A stretch of 64,000 nt of DNA from Alphaproteobacteria bacterium (GCA_021298215.1 JAJTEE010000008.1:17694-81693), one strand, 5' to 3'. Shown: positions 18,571 through 28,586, numbered from the stretch's first letter. Notes: generated by a model not told the origin, from the sequence alone. Program-made: numbers and translations.

Positions 18571-21108
18571 TTATAATTGGCGAGCAATTGATTCGATTTC
18601 AAAGCACTCAATAATGTCTCCATTGCGAATGTCATTGTAATTTTCAAAGGCCATACCGCATTCAAATGAATCTTTAACTTCTTTGACTTCATCCTTAAAG
18701 CGTTTAAGAGTTTTTAAGGTGCCTTCATGAATAACCACATTGTCACGTAATAATCGTACTTTTGCTCCACGTTTTACAACACCTTCTGTGACATAGCATC
18801 CTGCAACTTTTCCAACGCCGGTTATGTTAAACACATCTCGTATTTCGGCATTTCCAAGATATTTCTCGCGAAGAGTAGGTGCGAGAAGCCCGCTTAGCAT
18901 GGTTCTTACGTCATCAATGACATCATAAATAATGGAATAGTACCGAATATCAACACCATCACGCTTTGCAAGATCTCTTGCTTGAGGATTGGCACGCACG
19001 TTAAATCCTACGATGATTCCTCCAGATGCACGCGCTAAAGTAACATCACTTTCATTGATTCCGCCAACGCCACCATGTAGGATTCGCGGTGCAACTTCCT
19101 CACCGCTTAATTTTTGCAAGCTAGAAGTGATTGCTTCTAATGAACCATGCACATCGGCTTTAATGACAATAGGAAATTCTTTTATATCTCCCGCTGCAAT
19201 TTGATTCATAATAGACTCCATCGACGTTTTCACGCGAGCTTGTGCTATTTGATCTCTTCTACGATGTGCGCGAGATTCTGCAATTTCACGAGCATGTGCT
19301 TCGGTTTCGACTACTAAAAATTCTTGACCTGCGGTTGGCACACCATTAAATCCAAGTACTTCTACCGGAACAGAAGGGCCAGCTGATTTAATATGTTTTC
19401 CATGGTCATTTACCATTGCGCGTACTTTACCCCATTCTGAGCCAGCAACAACGATATCACCAACTTGCAATGTGCCATTTTGAATCAAAAGGGTTACTAC
19501 CGTACCCCGACCACGATCAACCTTAGCTTCAACAACAGCCCCGTAAGCTTTACGGTTAGGGTTTGCTTTTGGTTCCAAGACTTCGGCTTGCAAAAGAATA
19601 CTTTCTTCTAGTTTTTCAAGATTTAAAGATTGCTTTGCGGAAACTTCAACACTTAGAACATCTCCACCGAATTCTTCCAAAATAATGTCATGGTTAAGTA
19701 ATTCATTGCGTACGCGACTTGGATTTGCTTCTGGCTTATCCATTTTATTAATAGCGACAACAATAGGAACTTTTGCAGCTTTTGCATGGCTTATTGCCTC
19801 AATAGTTTGCTCCATAATGCCGTCATCTGCTGCTACAACAAGCACGACGATATCGGTTACGTTAGCGCCTCGAGCACGCATTTCGCTGAAGGCAGCATGG
19901 CCTGGCGTATCAATAAAAGTGATTTTCTTGCCTGACGCCATTGTTACTTGATAGGCACCTATATGCTGGGTAATGCCTCCGGCTTCTCCAGAGACAATAT
20001 CAGTTTTACGTAATGCATCGAGAAGAGAAGTTTTTCCGTGGTCTACGTGACCCATTACCGTCACAATAGGAGCGCGAGGGCTTAAATCGCTAGACACATC
20101 ATCTGGTCCTTTTAATCCAATTTCAATATCTGAATCAGAAACTCTCTTTGGTGTATGACCAAATTCTGTACAAATTAACTCAGCCGTATCTGCATCAATA
20201 ATTTGGTTGATGGTTACCAACATACCTAATTTCATGAGAGATTTTACAACATCGCCAGAGCGAACCGCCATACGGTTGGCAAGTTCTCCTACAGTAATTA
20301 TTTCGGGAATAATGACTTCTCGTACAATCTTTTGCGCTTCCTGTTGATCGGTAGCATGTTGTTGGCGAATTTTCTTTTGGTTTAGGCGTCTCAAAGAAGC
20401 AACAGAACGTGAGCGTTGTTCGGTGTCGTCATCTAAAAGTCTAGCTTGGGTATTTCTATCAAGCCTTTTGGGCCCCTCAACCATAGTCTTTTTTACGGGG
20501 GATGGTACTTTTTTTACAACTTCAGCGCGATATACAACAGACTTTCTTTTGCTTGCTGCTGCGTCTTCATCGTCAACAAAATCATCCTTAATTTTGTGCG
20601 GATGCTTTGGTTCATGACGATGAGGTGAAGATTTTACAAGCTCTCCAGGAGTGGCTGGTAGGACAGGAGCTGGTGTCTCAACGCTTACAAGCTCAATTCG
20701 TGTTTGTTCTAGAACCTCTGACTCAACAGGAGTGTCATTATCTCTCTTTCGTGAGCGTTTTTCACCTTGCTTAGCCTGCTCCTCTAAGGCCGATTTAACA
20801 GCTTTTAGTCGAGCATCAAGCTCACCATGAGTTAGTCCGCGTAAAGTTTCTGGCATTTGGGGATCAGAAACAACTTGGTCCGATGCTTTTTCAGCTTGAG
20901 GATTAATCTTCTTTCTTTTGACTTCAACGTCTACAGTTTTAGTTCGTCCGTGTGTAAAACTCTGCTGCACCTGAGCTTCTGACGGGCGCTTAATATCTAG
21001 TCGCTTTCCAAGAGTAAGAGTCTTCTTCTTAACTGGCTCGCTATGTTGATCTGTTGCTTGAGCTTCTGCACTTTCTGCTTCTTGGCTCTTTTGCGACTCC
21101 TGTGACAT
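18571..21108 (-). CDS. infB: Translation initiation factor IF-2
   Basis: This GTPase places initiator tRNA on the small ribosomal subunit. The charged N-terminal part contains the alphaproteobacterial KRLDIKRP...[10 protein letters not shown] motif. The G domain starts at about residue 348 with [13 protein letters not shown] and NKMD, followed by the domain II barrel and a C-terminal initiator-tRNA-binding domain. 845 aa is usual for the group. It is 13 nt downstream of nusA, completing a rimP-nusA-infB operon. The small ylxR (DUF448) gene that often separates nusA and infB is missing. Confidence 0.97.
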   Translation of the reverse strand: MSQESQKSQEAESAEAQATDQHSEPVKKKTLTLGKRLDIKRPSEAQVQQSFTHGRTKTVDVEVKRKKINPQAEKASDQVVSDPQMPETLRGLTHGELDARLKAVKSALEEQAKQGEKRSRKRDNDTPVESEVLEQTRIELVSVETPAPVLPATPGELVKSSPHRHEPKHPHKIKDDFVDDEDAAASKRKSVVYRAEVVKKVPSPVKKTMVEGPKRLDRNTQARLLDDDTEQRSRSVASLRRLNQKKIRQQHATDQQEAQKIVREVIIPEIITVGELANRMAVRSGDVVKSLMKLGMLVTINQIIDADTAELICTEFGHTPKRVSDSDIEIGLKGPDDVSSDLSPRAPIVTVMGHVDHGKTSLLDALRKTDIVSGEAGGITQHIGAYQVTMASGKKITFIDTPGHAAFSEMRARGANVTDIVVLVVAADDGIMEQTIEAISHAKAAKVPIVVAINKMDKPEANPSRVRNELLNHDIILEEFGGDVLSVEVSAKQSLNLEKLEESILLQAEVLEPKANPNRKAYGAVVEAKVDRGRGTVVTLLIQNGTLQVGDIVVAGSEWGKVRAMVNDHGKHIKSAGPSVPVEVLGFNGVPTAGQEFLVVETEAHAREIAESRAHRRRDQIAQARVKTSMESIMNQIAAGDIKEFPIVIKADVHGSLEAITSSLQKLSGEEVAPRILHGGVGGINESDVTLARASGGIIVGFNVRANPQARDLAKRDGVDIRYYSIIYDVIDDVRTMLSGLLAPTLREKYLGNAEIRDVFNITGVGKVAGCYVTEGVVKRGAKVRLLRDNVVIHEGTLKTLKRFKDEVKEVKDSFECGMAFENYNDIRNGDIIECFEIESIARQL

Positions 21109-21121
21109 AAAATCCTATTCT

Positions 21122-22645
21122 TTAGTTAAACCAGTGCTCACGCGCCTTCATAATAACAGCATTTGCTGCATCAATATCAATTATTCCAGCACCTATCGTC
21201 TCTTGTAGCTCATCACCTGCGAGCTCTGCAAGTTCTTCGCGGTTTTTTATACTTTTTTCCGCAAGCTTTACAAGCATTTGAGGGGTCAACCCAAGATCAT
21301 ACATATCTTTTTCGACGCCTAGCTCTTTACATTTCTCCAGCATTCTCTTGCTGAAATTTTCAAGATATGTTTTGCCTCGAGCTTGTAGCTCGTTTGCTGT
21401 GTCCTCATCAATTCCATCAATGCGTAAAAATTCATCGATATCGATAGTGGCGATTTCTTCAATAGTTTCAAACCCTTCAGAAATTAACAATTGAGCAAAC
21501 ATCTCATCAATATCAAGAGCTTCAATAAATAAGTTCATTTTGCTCTCGTTTTCTTGTGCTCGGCGACTAATATCATCATTTTCGGTGATGATATCAATTT
21601 TCCAACCGGTCAATTGAGAAGCGAGACGGACATTTTGACCTCGTCTGCCAATAGCTAGGCTTAATTGTTCTTCGGCGACAACAACATCTATACGATGTTG
21701 ATCTTCATCAATAACAACTCTTGAAATTTCTGCTGGTGCCAAAGCATTGACAACGAATGTTGCAGGGTCATTTGTCCAGTTGATGATATCTACTTTTTCT
21801 CCTTGTAGCTCATTCACAATAACTTGTACTCGGCTACCACGCATACCAACACATGATCCAATAGGGTCAAGATTAGGATCTGTAGTGTATACAGCCATTT
21901 TTGCACGACTACCCGGATCACGAGCAACAGATTTGATCTCAATAACATTATCGTAAATTTCAGGAACTTCTTGCTCAAAAAGCTTAGCCATGAATTTAGG
22001 GTGAGTTCTGGATAAAATGACCATTGGACCGCGAGAATCTGGCTTTAAATCATGAATGATTGCTCGCACTCGATCGCCAACGCGATAAGATTCTCTTGGT
22101 ATTAAATCATCTTTCTTTAAGATACCTTCGGCCTTGCCTAAATCAACAACAACATTCCCAAATTCAACTCGTTTAACTAGAGCATTTACTACATCGCCAA
22201 GTCGATTCTTAAACTCTTCATATTGACGTGATCTTTCGGCATCGCGAACTTTTTGAAATATAATCTGGCGAGCACTTTGAGCGGCAATTCTTCCAAACTC
22301 GAGAGGAGGAAGCTCTTCTTCAAGTACATCACCGATTTTAGCATCAGGATAATCTAATTTTGCCGTTTCAATAGTGACTTGATTAATAGGGTCTTCAATT
22401 TCTTCTGCAACTTCTAAACAGCGAATAATTTGTACATGACCTGTTTCACGATCAATGATGGCGCGAATATCATGGTCCATTCCATATTTTTGCTTTGCAG
22501 TTCGTTGCATTGCAAGTTCCATAGCTACAATGACTTCTTCTCGATCAATACCTTTTTCACGAGCAACTACGTCAGCTACTTGTATTAATTCATGCCTTGG
22601 GTGTTGAACTGTATCTTCCACAGGCTTTAATTTTCTACTTGCCAT
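21122..22645 (-). CDS. nusA: Transcription termination/antitermination factor NusA
   Basis: It binds RNA polymerase and modulates pausing, termination and antitermination. The order is an N-terminal polymerase-binding domain (IDREEVIVAMELAM), an S1 domain around residues 130-200 (LGDVVNALVKRVEFGNVVVDLG), two KH domains (IGSCVGMRGSRVQ and AIGRRGQNVRLAS) and a C-terminal helix-hairpin-helix region with acidic repeats (about residues 370-500). 507 aa is typical of alphaproteobacteria. It lies between rimP (27 nt upstream) and infB (13 nt downstream). Confidence 0.96.
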   Translation of the reverse strand: MASRKLKPVEDTVQHPRHELIQVADVVAREKGIDREEVIVAMELAMQRTAKQKYGMDHDIRAIIDRETGHVQIIRCLEVAEEIEDPINQVTIETAKLDYPDAKIGDVLEEELPPLEFGRIAAQSARQIIFQKVRDAERSRQYEEFKNRLGDVVNALVKRVEFGNVVVDLGKAEGILKKDDLIPRESYRVGDRVRAIIHDLKPDSRGPMVILSRTHPKFMAKLFEQEVPEIYDNVIEIKSVARDPGSRAKMAVYTTDPNLDPIGSCVGMRGSRVQVIVNELQGEKVDIINWTNDPATFVVNALAPAEISRVVIDEDQHRIDVVVAEEQLSLAIGRRGQNVRLASQLTGWKIDIITENDDISRRAQENESKMNLFIEALDIDEMFAQLLISEGFETIEEIATIDIDEFLRIDGIDEDTANELQARGKTYLENFSKRMLEKCKELGVEKDMYDLGLTPQMLVKLAEKSIKNREELAELAGDELQETIGAGIIDIDAANAVIMKAREHWFN

Positions 22646-22672
22646 GGTATCCCTACGTTAATCTTTCTTTAA

Positions 22673-23146
22673 TTAAATAGAACTCACTAAATTTGCCTGG
22701 CGAATATCGCCATAGCGAATGTCGATACGATCTGATCCACTATCTAGAGGGTGCTTTAGGTGTAAAGAAACGCACTCTTCTGAGGCTGTTTCTAAAAACC
22801 CTTGGAAATTCTTACGATTTTCAACAGGCAATATTGTTTTTATCATAATTTCTGAACCAAGGAAACGTTTATAATCTTTTTGTCTTGTAATGGGCCTATC
22901 AAGGCCAGGAGAAGACACTTCGAGAACGTATGCGCCCGCAATAGGATCTTCCACATTTAAATGTACCGAAAGCGTTCTGCTTACTTGTGCGCAATCATCC
23001 ACATTTATAGGCATTTCGTCTAATCGTTCGATCATCACCTGCAGAGTTTTTCGAATTGTTCCCGTTATTTGAACGCGCACAACTCCGTAACCCATTGGAT
23101 TAATAATGGTATCAAACTTATCGTGAAGAGAATCTACTAACTGCAT
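22673..23146 (-). CDS. rimP: Ribosome maturation factor RimP
   Basis: It is needed for 30S subunit maturation. The frame is open further upstream, to 23269, inside xerD, but the family N-terminus begins at MQLVDSLHDKFD. ATG at 23144-23146 has a clear GTAAGGAAAA site about five bases before it, so this start is chosen, giving 157 aa. Recognisable blocks are the N-terminal VRVQITG strand, the conserved DCAQVSR and the signature YVLEVSSPGLDRPI with RPI/RF. It is the first of the rimP-nusA-infB cluster, 37 nt after xerD. Confidence 0.93.
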   Translation of the reverse strand: MQLVDSLHDKFDTIINPMGYGVVRVQITGTIRKTLQVMIERLDEMPINVDDCAQVSRTLSVHLNVEDPIAGAYVLEVSSPGLDRPITRQKDYKRFLGSEIMIKTILPVENRKNFQGFLETASEECVSLHLKHPLDSGSDRIDIRYGDIRQANLVSSI

Positions 23147-23183
23147 ATAATTTTCCTTACTTTCTATCGGTAAGGTAGGTATT

Positions 23184-24104
23184 TTATTTGATGATTTCAA
23201 GTTTTTTATTACGTTTTGTAATGGGATGGTGCTTTTGTACCAGATTATAAACCGAAGTAGGCATAACATGCGTATAAATTTGTGTGGTTGCTATGTCACT
23301 GTGGCCAAGTAGCTTTTGAATGGTTAATAAATCGGCCCCTCCTTGTAAAAGATGAGTGGCAAAACTATGGCGAAAAACGTGAGGGGAGATAACGCTAGGA
23401 TCAAGGCCAAAGTCTATAGCAGCTTCTTTGATAAGCTGACCGATACGCTGTCTTGTTAAGCAACCCTCTTTGCTTCTTGATGCAAAAAGAAAAAGTGAGC
23501 TTTTATCAGTGCTTACAAAAATTTCTCGAACATTCAGATAAGCTAACAAGGCATCAATACACGTTTCATTCAAAGGCACTAAGCGCTCTTTATTTCCTTT
23601 TCCTTTAACTAAAATCATGGGTTGCGGGGTTTGGTTTCCTTTAACGATACAATTAACAGGTAATTTTATGAGCTCGCTGATTCTAAGGCCAGAAGCGTAC
23701 AATAACTCTAAAATAGCTTTTACTCTAATATGGCCAGGATCTTTAGCATTATTCAAAAAATCTAGAAATTCTGCTATTTCGTCTGAAATTAATACTTTTG
23801 GTAAGATAGCTGGACTTTTTGCCGTCTTAATATGCAAGCAGGGATTACTTGTAATTATTTCTTCATTGAATAAAAACAAATAAAATTGCTTTAAGGCAGA
23901 TATGCGTCTGTTGATAGTACTAGCTTTGAATTCATTTGTGCGCAGATATTGTATGTATTGCTCTATATCTGATTTTGTTGCGTCATTCAAAGGCTTCGCT
24001 AGCCACTTCATGAAGTGATGTAAGTCGCGATTATATGCTTCAAGAGTATTTAATGAAGCATTACGATCAGCTACTTGGGATTCAAGGAATAGCTCTATTT
24101 GCAT
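23184..24104 (-). CDS. xerD: Tyrosine recombinase XerD-like
   Basis: It would resolve chromosome dimers at dif with XerC. The 306-aa protein has an N-terminal SAM-like core-binding domain (about residues 1-85). The catalytic domain carries the R-K-H-R-H-Y set: Arg in SGLRISEL, Lys in VKGKGNKERLVPL, HVFRHSFATHLLQGGADL, LLGHSDIATTQIYTHV with the nucleophilic Tyr. Length and motifs fit XerC or XerD; XerD is preferred by overall form. The gene has chromosomal neighbours and no integrase-type N-terminus, so it is not judged to be mobile. It is first in the minus-strand run into rimP. Confidence 0.88.
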   Translation of the reverse strand: MQIELFLESQVADRNASLNTLEAYNRDLHHFMKWLAKPLNDATKSDIEQYIQYLRTNEFKASTINRRISALKQFYLFLFNEEIITSNPCLHIKTAKSPAILPKVLISDEIAEFLDFLNNAKDPGHIRVKAILELLYASGLRISELIKLPVNCIVKGNQTPQPMILVKGKGNKERLVPLNETCIDALLAYLNVREIFVSTDKSSLFLFASRSKEGCLTRQRIGQLIKEAAIDFGLDPSVISPHVFRHSFATHLLQGGADLLTIQKLLGHSDIATTQIYTHVMPTSVYNLVQKHHPITKRNKKLEIIK

Positions 24105-24195
24105 ACTAAGTTTTTATACATGCTATTTAATATATTTACTACATATATTCCTTCATGAAATACTATATATGTAAACTTCAATATGATTTATTTTC

Positions 24196-25032
24196 ATGGA
24201 TATGAATTGCTTAACCCATTGTAATTACTTTACACCGGTAGTTGCTAGCTTAATATTGCTTCTTGCCCCTATGGTGTTGCCCATAATAAGAAAATTCTCC
24301 GGGGTTGATGTGTCAAAGATAGCCTCTGTTGGTGGAGGTATGGCTATTGCAGCTGTTTTTGTTTTTATGGTTCCCGATGTAATCGCAAAAATTAAACCTG
24401 TGTCTGCTCATACGGGTATAAAATTTTTACAACAAGAACATCATTTGATGTGTGTAATTTTCATAACCTTTTTGGCTGCATTTTGCTTAATGTACGCTTT
24501 GGAAAAAATAGCTCTTGATAGAACCAAAAAGAAGGCAAAACCAGATAGCTTTGTGTTTTATTTTCACATGGCTGTATTGGGAGCGATGCTAATCGCTTTA
24601 ACAAGTGCTTTTCCTGCTTTAGCTTCTAGTACTTATGCAATTTTCATAGTGTGCGTGTTAGGTTTTTTTGAAATATTTTTGGAAGAAATAGCATTGGTAA
24701 AGCACTTTAAAACACTATACTCCAAAGTTGGTAGATACATAGTGATGCTTGCAATTTTAATAGGATTAGGGTTAGGTGTTGGCTTTTTCAAACAGGAAAG
24801 CACCGTCTTTACTCTTTTAACGCAGGCTTTTGTTATAGGTATGATTCTTACTGCTGTTATTAAAAATGAGTTTGATATTATTAACCAATCAAATAACTAC
24901 TCCCTATTTATCATGTCTGTTATTTTTAAGACAGCTATTATCTTTTACGTAATGCTACTTGAAGATGCTAGCTCAGCTAAGAATATAAATCACAAATCTG
25001 CGGCTCATCACGTTACTGTATCACATCATTAA
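24196..25032 (+). CDS. Polytopic membrane protein of unknown function
   Basis: About seven or eight hydrophobic segments cover the 278-aa protein, and the C-terminus is histidine-rich (HKSAAHHVTVSHH). The stretch SKIASVGGGMAIAAVFVFMVPDVI loosely recalls the glycine-rich segment of ZIP metal transporters, and YSKVGRYIVMLAILIGLGLGVGF follows a charged EEIALVKHF segment. The ZIP metal-binding histidine signature is not clearly present, so transport function is only a guess. It is monocistronic, transcribed away from xerD, and ends 12 nt before a strong terminator shared with the opposing gene. Confidence 0.6.
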   Translation: MDMNCLTHCNYFTPVVASLILLLAPMVLPIIRKFSGVDVSKIASVGGGMAIAAVFVFMVPDVIAKIKPVSAHTGIKFLQQEHHLMCVIFITFLAAFCLMYALEKIALDRTKKKAKPDSFVFYFHMAVLGAMLIALTSAFPALASSTYAIFIVCVLGFFEIFLEEIALVKHFKTLYSKVGRYIVMLAILIGLGLGVGFFKQESTVFTLLTQAFVIGMILTAVIKNEFDIINQSNNYSLFIMSVIFKTAIIFYVMLLEDASSAKNINHKSAAHHVTVSHH

Positions 25033-25043
25033 AATCTAAAGAT

Positions 25044-25080
25044 AAAAAGCCTGACATTATCTAATATTGTCAGGCTTTTT
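25044..25080. terminator. Bidirectional intrinsic terminator
   Basis: A perfect 13-bp stem (AAAAAGCCTGACA, 25044-25056, with its complement 25068-25080) encloses an 11-base loop. The A tract on one side and the T tract on the other let it work on both strands. It serves the plus-strand membrane protein and the minus-strand ABC1 kinase gene, whose stop codon at 25079-25081 lies inside the T tract. Confidence 0.92.
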
Positions 25081-26377
25081 ATCTAACATAGTCCTTTGCA
25101 ATAATTTCTTCAAAAAGTTTGTGCCAATTTTGCTCTGCGCCAAGGTGCATTAAAACTGATCCTATACCAACAGCAGCACGGTCCATAAACACGAATTCTC
25201 TTGGAGGTTTAATGCCTCCTAATTCATGCAATTGTTTATGCACTTTTCTCGCTATCTCCCAACCTTTTTTGCCTCCTCTGCTATCTTGAATGGGGCGAAC
25301 TCTATCTTCCAGAAGCGGATCATATAAAAGTTTTGCCCACTGATTTAATACATCAATAAGTTCATTGTTAATGTTGGTAAAGCCCCAGCGCTTATATGCG
25401 TCAACCGCTAGATCCCGATGATTGTCTCTTAAAGCTACGTAAAGATCTATCACAGCTTGCAAGAATGTTTTTTCAAATTTTCGAATGCAGCCAAAATCAA
25501 GTAATCCAATCTTTTTATCATTCAGTACTAAGTAATTCCCAGGATGAGGATCTCCGTGAAGCAAGCCAAATCTATACAAGGGCCAATACCAGGCAAGGAA
25601 AAGCTTTTTCCCTAGATCATTGCGCAATGATTGTTCGTGATCTACATATTTGAGAATAGAATTTCCCTCCAGCCATTGCATCGTTAAAAGGCGTTGGGTG
25701 GAAAGTTCGGGATATACTTTAGGAATCTCTACGAAATCAAGGTTATGGGAAAGAATACTTCTGAAATACTCCATATTTTCTGCTTCTTGAACATAATCTA
25801 ATTCTTCATAAAGTCGATCGCTAATTTCATTGACAATATCTTGAGTGTTTATGGATTTATTGAATGAGTGATAAATTCCCAGAATCATATTCACTTGCCT
25901 TAAATCAGCACTGATCGCTGTTTCCATATCTGGGTACTGCAATTTTACAGCAAGTCTTTGACCTTCTTTATTAAAGGCTTGATGCACTTGTCCTAAGGAA
26001 GCGGCATAAGCTGCTTGCAATGAAAACTCTTGGAATGAATTACGCCAATTGGATCCTAATTCTCCTGCCATACGACGCCTTACAAATCCTTCGCCCATTG
26101 AAGGGGCGTTTGATTGCAACGTTAAAAACTCTTTGGCAAATTCTTGCGGTAAAGCATCGGGAATCGTTGCCAAAAATTGAGCCATCTTCATAAACGGTCC
26201 TTTTAAATTTCCAAAAGCATGTCTTAATTTTTGCGCATATATTTCGTCATTAACGTTTACCCCCAAGTATTCTTTGGCGCCAAGACGAGCACCTATGCCA
26301 GTTACGGTTGTTCCAACATCAAAGAGTCTTTTTAAAGATTTAAGCTGTTCCATCATGTCCTTTTGTGGCTCTAGCAA
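25079..26377 (-). CDS. ABC1/UbiB-family atypical protein kinase-like protein
   Basis: The ABC1 (AarF/UbiB/COQ8) fold is shown by KMAQFLATIPDALP (the N-terminal KxGQ position, here KMAQ), AASLGQVHQA (the Ala-rich loop), VKLQYP (Lys), HGDPHPGNYLV (catalytic loop) and LLDFGC (DFG). The family supports ubiquinone or other lipid metabolism. Membership is clear but the substrate is unknown. The frame opens with TTG at 26377 after a GAGGT site, overlapping comF by 38 bases; ATG at 26356 or 26353 is an alternative start. The last codons run into a shared terminator. Confidence 0.85.
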   Translation of the reverse strand: MLEPQKDMMEQLKSLKRLFDVGTTVTGIGARLGAKEYLGVNVNDEIYAQKLRHAFGNLKGPFMKMAQFLATIPDALPQEFAKEFLTLQSNAPSMGEGFVRRRMAGELGSNWRNSFQEFSLQAAYAASLGQVHQAFNKEGQRLAVKLQYPDMETAISADLRQVNMILGIYHSFNKSINTQDIVNEISDRLYEELDYVQEAENMEYFRSILSHNLDFVEIPKVYPELSTQRLLTMQWLEGNSILKYVDHEQSLRNDLGKKLFLAWYWPLYRFGLLHGDPHPGNYLVLNDKKIGLLDFGCIRKFEKTFLQAVIDLYVALRDNHRDLAVDAYKRWGFTNINNELIDVLNQWAKLLYDPLLEDRVRPIQDSRGGKKGWEIARKVHKQLHELGGIKPPREFVFMDRAAVGIGSVLMHLGAEQNWHKLFEEIIAKDYVR

Positions 26378-27071
26378 TAGTTAATACCTCTACTTTTTTG
26401 GCGCCTGCCTCAATTAAAGATTTCGCACAAGCATTTGCTGTTGCGCCACTTGTAAGCACATCGTCAATCAATAGCACATTAGCATTCTTCAGGAGGTGTT
26501 TTTTATCAGTTACCGTGAAAGCTTTTTCAAGATTTTGGTAACGTAAGATTTTGCTCTTATGGCCTTGTGAAGACGTAGCGCGGATTCGCTTTAAAATTCT
26601 TGTGTTCATCGGAATATTTTTTTGTTTTTCAATAAGCTTCCCAAGTTCTGCTGCTTGATTGTATTGGCGAATAAAAAATCGCCACCAATGTAAAGGCACA
26701 GGAATCAAAATGTCGATGTTCTCGGGTATGTGATGTTGAATCCACTGCAAAAACATGGGGCCCAAATGAAGAGCATCGTGATTTTTATATTGTAAAATAA
26801 GTTTTTTAATAGCGTGGTTATAAGCAAGAGGAGAGTATGCTTTGGTAAAAAGAGGCGGAGTTTTCAGGCAATCTATACAGGTCATATCGTGATCCACATT
26901 TTCCAGTGGGATACTGCAAGATAAGCATTTTGGGGAGGTAATGAATTTAAGTTGCAGCCAACAGCTGGCACACAGTGTGTAAGACTTTTGAACAGTCTCT
27001 CGGCATAAAGCGCATTGAGGAGGAAGCAAGAAATTAACGATATTTTGTAAAAAGGGAATGTTAAAAATCAC
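26340..27071 (-). CDS. comF: ComF family phosphoribosyltransferase-like protein
   Basis: The N-terminal part has two CxxC pairs (CALC, CASC, then CLSC, CIDC), a probable zinc-binding region. A hydrophobic core and DILIPVPLHWWR follow, with the PRPP-binding loop VLLIDDVLTSGATA near the C-terminus. ComF proteins are linked to DNA uptake, but many bacteria keep them without competence. The frame is open upstream to 27164, but GTG at 27069-27071 overlaps the GST stop by four bases (GTGA) and gives a normal 243-aa protein, so that start is preferred. Its end overlaps the ABC1 kinase gene. Confidence 0.85.
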   Translation of the reverse strand: MIFNIPFLQNIVNFLLPPQCALCRETVQKSYTLCASCWLQLKFITSPKCLSCSIPLENVDHDMTCIDCLKTPPLFTKAYSPLAYNHAIKKLILQYKNHDALHLGPMFLQWIQHHIPENIDILIPVPLHWWRFFIRQYNQAAELGKLIEKQKNIPMNTRILKRIRATSSQGHKSKILRYQNLEKAFTVTDKKHLLKNANVLLIDDVLTSGATANACAKSLIEAGAKKVEVLTIARATKGHDGTA

Positions 27072-27703
27072 TTTTGCAAACGCGTTATGTTGTCTGGAAT
27101 GGGATGATCTTTTGCCAGAGAAGGCTCTAAAAATGGATGTCTTTGCATAAATTCTAAGTACCACCTATAAAGCTTTTTATTTTTTTTATGAAAGGGTGTG
27201 TCGACGAATCGTAAATCCAGGTATGAAAGGAAAGTAAAAGCGCATAAGTTTTCAAAAAATACACCACTACTTAAGTAATCATCAAAATGAAATTCCAGAT
27301 AAGACAGGCCACTTGTTAAGGCGTTGTATTGCCTATTATACCAATCTTCGCACTGTAATTTTTTTGGCCTGAAGAAGTGTTCATAACGCATTGAAACGGC
27401 GGCATCTGCCATGCCATCTACTAATGCTTGAACTTTTAAAGATTTCAATCGGTTGGGCATTAAAGTGGTGATTTTTCCTGCTTTTTCCATGATGTATTCA
27501 CAGATAACAGGGGAATCAAAAATGGCTTCTTTTTCATCTATTTTGAGAGCAGGAATTTTGCCTAAAGGATTTAATGCCCGAAAAGAAGGATCTTCAAGCC
27601 AGGGATGAAAATGTTCGGTAGTAATATCTTTTTCTTCACAGGCTAAAATGACCGCTTTAACTTTGCATCCAAAAGGGGAGCTTGGAAAAGAATAAAGGAT
27701 CAT
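27068..27703 (-). CDS. Glutathione S-transferase family protein
   Basis: The N-terminal thioredoxin-like domain has LYSFPSSPFGCKVKAVI (the glutathione-site region), the cis-Pro block NPLGKIPAL and the gamma-Glu-binding FDSPVICEYI. A helical C-terminal domain follows from about residue 85. The 211-aa length is typical. Substrate unknown; in alphaproteobacteria such GSTs serve detoxification or redox roles. It precedes comF with a four-base overlap, and both are probably cotranscribed with the ABC1 kinase gene. Confidence 0.85.
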   Translation of the reverse strand: MILYSFPSSPFGCKVKAVILACEEKDITTEHFHPWLEDPSFRALNPLGKIPALKIDEKEAIFDSPVICEYIMEKAGKITTLMPNRLKSLKVQALVDGMADAAVSMRYEHFFRPKKLQCEDWYNRQYNALTSGLSYLEFHFDDYLSSGVFFENLCAFTFLSYLDLRFVDTPFHKKNKKLYRWYLEFMQRHPFLEPSLAKDHPIPDNITRLQK

Positions 27704-27736
27704 TTATCTGTTTGGTTATGTGTAAGTAAGCCTATG

Positions 27737-28405
27737 CTAGCATGCGAGTTTTTGTTTTTCAGCATATTTTTCAACAAACTCTCTAGGTAGCCCTGCGTCA
27801 ACACATGCTATATCACCGCAAATCATTTTTGCAGATGCAGTGCAATGAACAGGCTTCAGGCAAGATACCGCAAGAGTCAAGTTAGGCTTTACAACTTCTC
27901 CTGCACAACTTGATGTGTCAGCATCTACGCCACTTGGAACATCGATGGAGACAATGGTGGTCGCTTGTTGATTAAGGATGGAAATGATTTGTTCGTAAAC
28001 ATCGTCTGGCTTTTGATTGAGTTCGATTCCAAATAAGGCGTCTATATAAAAGTCCCCAAACGTCGGCGTATTGGTAAATTCGATGTTTGGGTAGAATTTT
28101 GTTATCTGTTTTGGATCAAAATCATCAGAACCTTCTGCCGATAAAGAAGGCATGCAGATCGTGATCTTTTTTGTGTGCGCTGCCAAAAATAATGCAGTTG
28201 CGATGCCATTTTTGCCATTTTGTGCAGGTCCTGCGTATACAACAATATGATCACTTGAAAAAGGACCAAATTGGTCTAAAATTTCTTTAGCACAGGCAAA
28301 GCCATTTAATTCTACAAGAGTTGCTTCATCTTGTTTCGTAATCTTTAGATAATCAGAGATGCAGAGTTCAATTGCTTCTTTGCTGAGAATAGGAAAATGA
28401 GTCAT
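27737..28405 (-). CDS. nnrE: NAD(P)H-hydrate epimerase domain protein (YjeF-N/NnrE)
   Basis: The protein resembles the N-terminal half of YjeF/Nnr, which epimerises damaged NAD(P)H hydrates. It has VYAGPAQNGKNGIATA, the counterpart of the usual GxGNNGGDG loop, then YIDALFGIEL with the conserved Asp, and SIDVPSGVDADTS. The ADP-dependent dehydratase half is absent. ATG at 28403-28405 has AAGGAT six bases upstream and gives 222 aa; the longer frame to 28456 lacks a ribosome site. A promoter-like pair lies at 28501-28531. The changed glycine loop leaves some doubt about activity. Confidence 0.75.
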   Translation of the reverse strand: MTHFPILSKEAIELCISDYLKITKQDEATLVELNGFACAKEILDQFGPFSSDHIVVYAGPAQNGKNGIATALFLAAHTKKITICMPSLSAEGSDDFDPKQITKFYPNIEFTNTPTFGDFYIDALFGIELNQKPDDVYEQIISILNQQATTIVSIDVPSGVDADTSSCAGEVVKPNLTLAVSCLKPVHCTASAKMICGDIACVDAGLPREFVEKYAEKQKLAC

Positions 28406-28500
28406 AGCAAATCCTTCCTTAATTTTAGTTTGTGAAATTTCATTTTTCGGCATCATTTAAATTGCTTTTATCGGTTATTTGTATTTTTATTTCTCATCTC

Positions 28501-28531
28501 AGTATAGAAGATTCATCTTACGGGTTGTCAA
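28501..28531 (-). promoter_or_regulatory. Putative sigma-70 promoter of the nnrE gene
   Basis: On the minus strand TTGACA (28526-28531) and TATACT (28501-28506) are separated by 19 bases, near consensus but with a slightly long spacer. The spacer holds an inverted repeat AAGAT-GA-ATCTT that could be an operator. The predicted start would be about 85-90 bases before the nnrE ATG at 28405. Confidence 0.5.
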
Positions 28532-28586
28532 TTCTTTTCGGTGGAATATTTTTCTATTTTTGATTCAACCTTAATAAGTGATACAT

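Noticed and set aside
22673..23269. Longer reading of rimP beginning inside xerD
   Set aside because: The added 41 residues do not fit the family and overlap xerD, whereas ATG 23146 has a strong ribosome site.
23184..24104. Tyrosine recombinase as a sign of an integrated element
   Set aside because: It has XerD length and layout, lies in the rimP-nusA-infB neighbourhood, and no attachment-site duplication is seen near tRNA-Pro or elsewhere.
26340..27164. Longer reading of comF beginning inside the GST gene
   Set aside because: The extra residues are the GST gene in another frame; GTG at 27071 overlapping the GST stop gives the normal ComF length.
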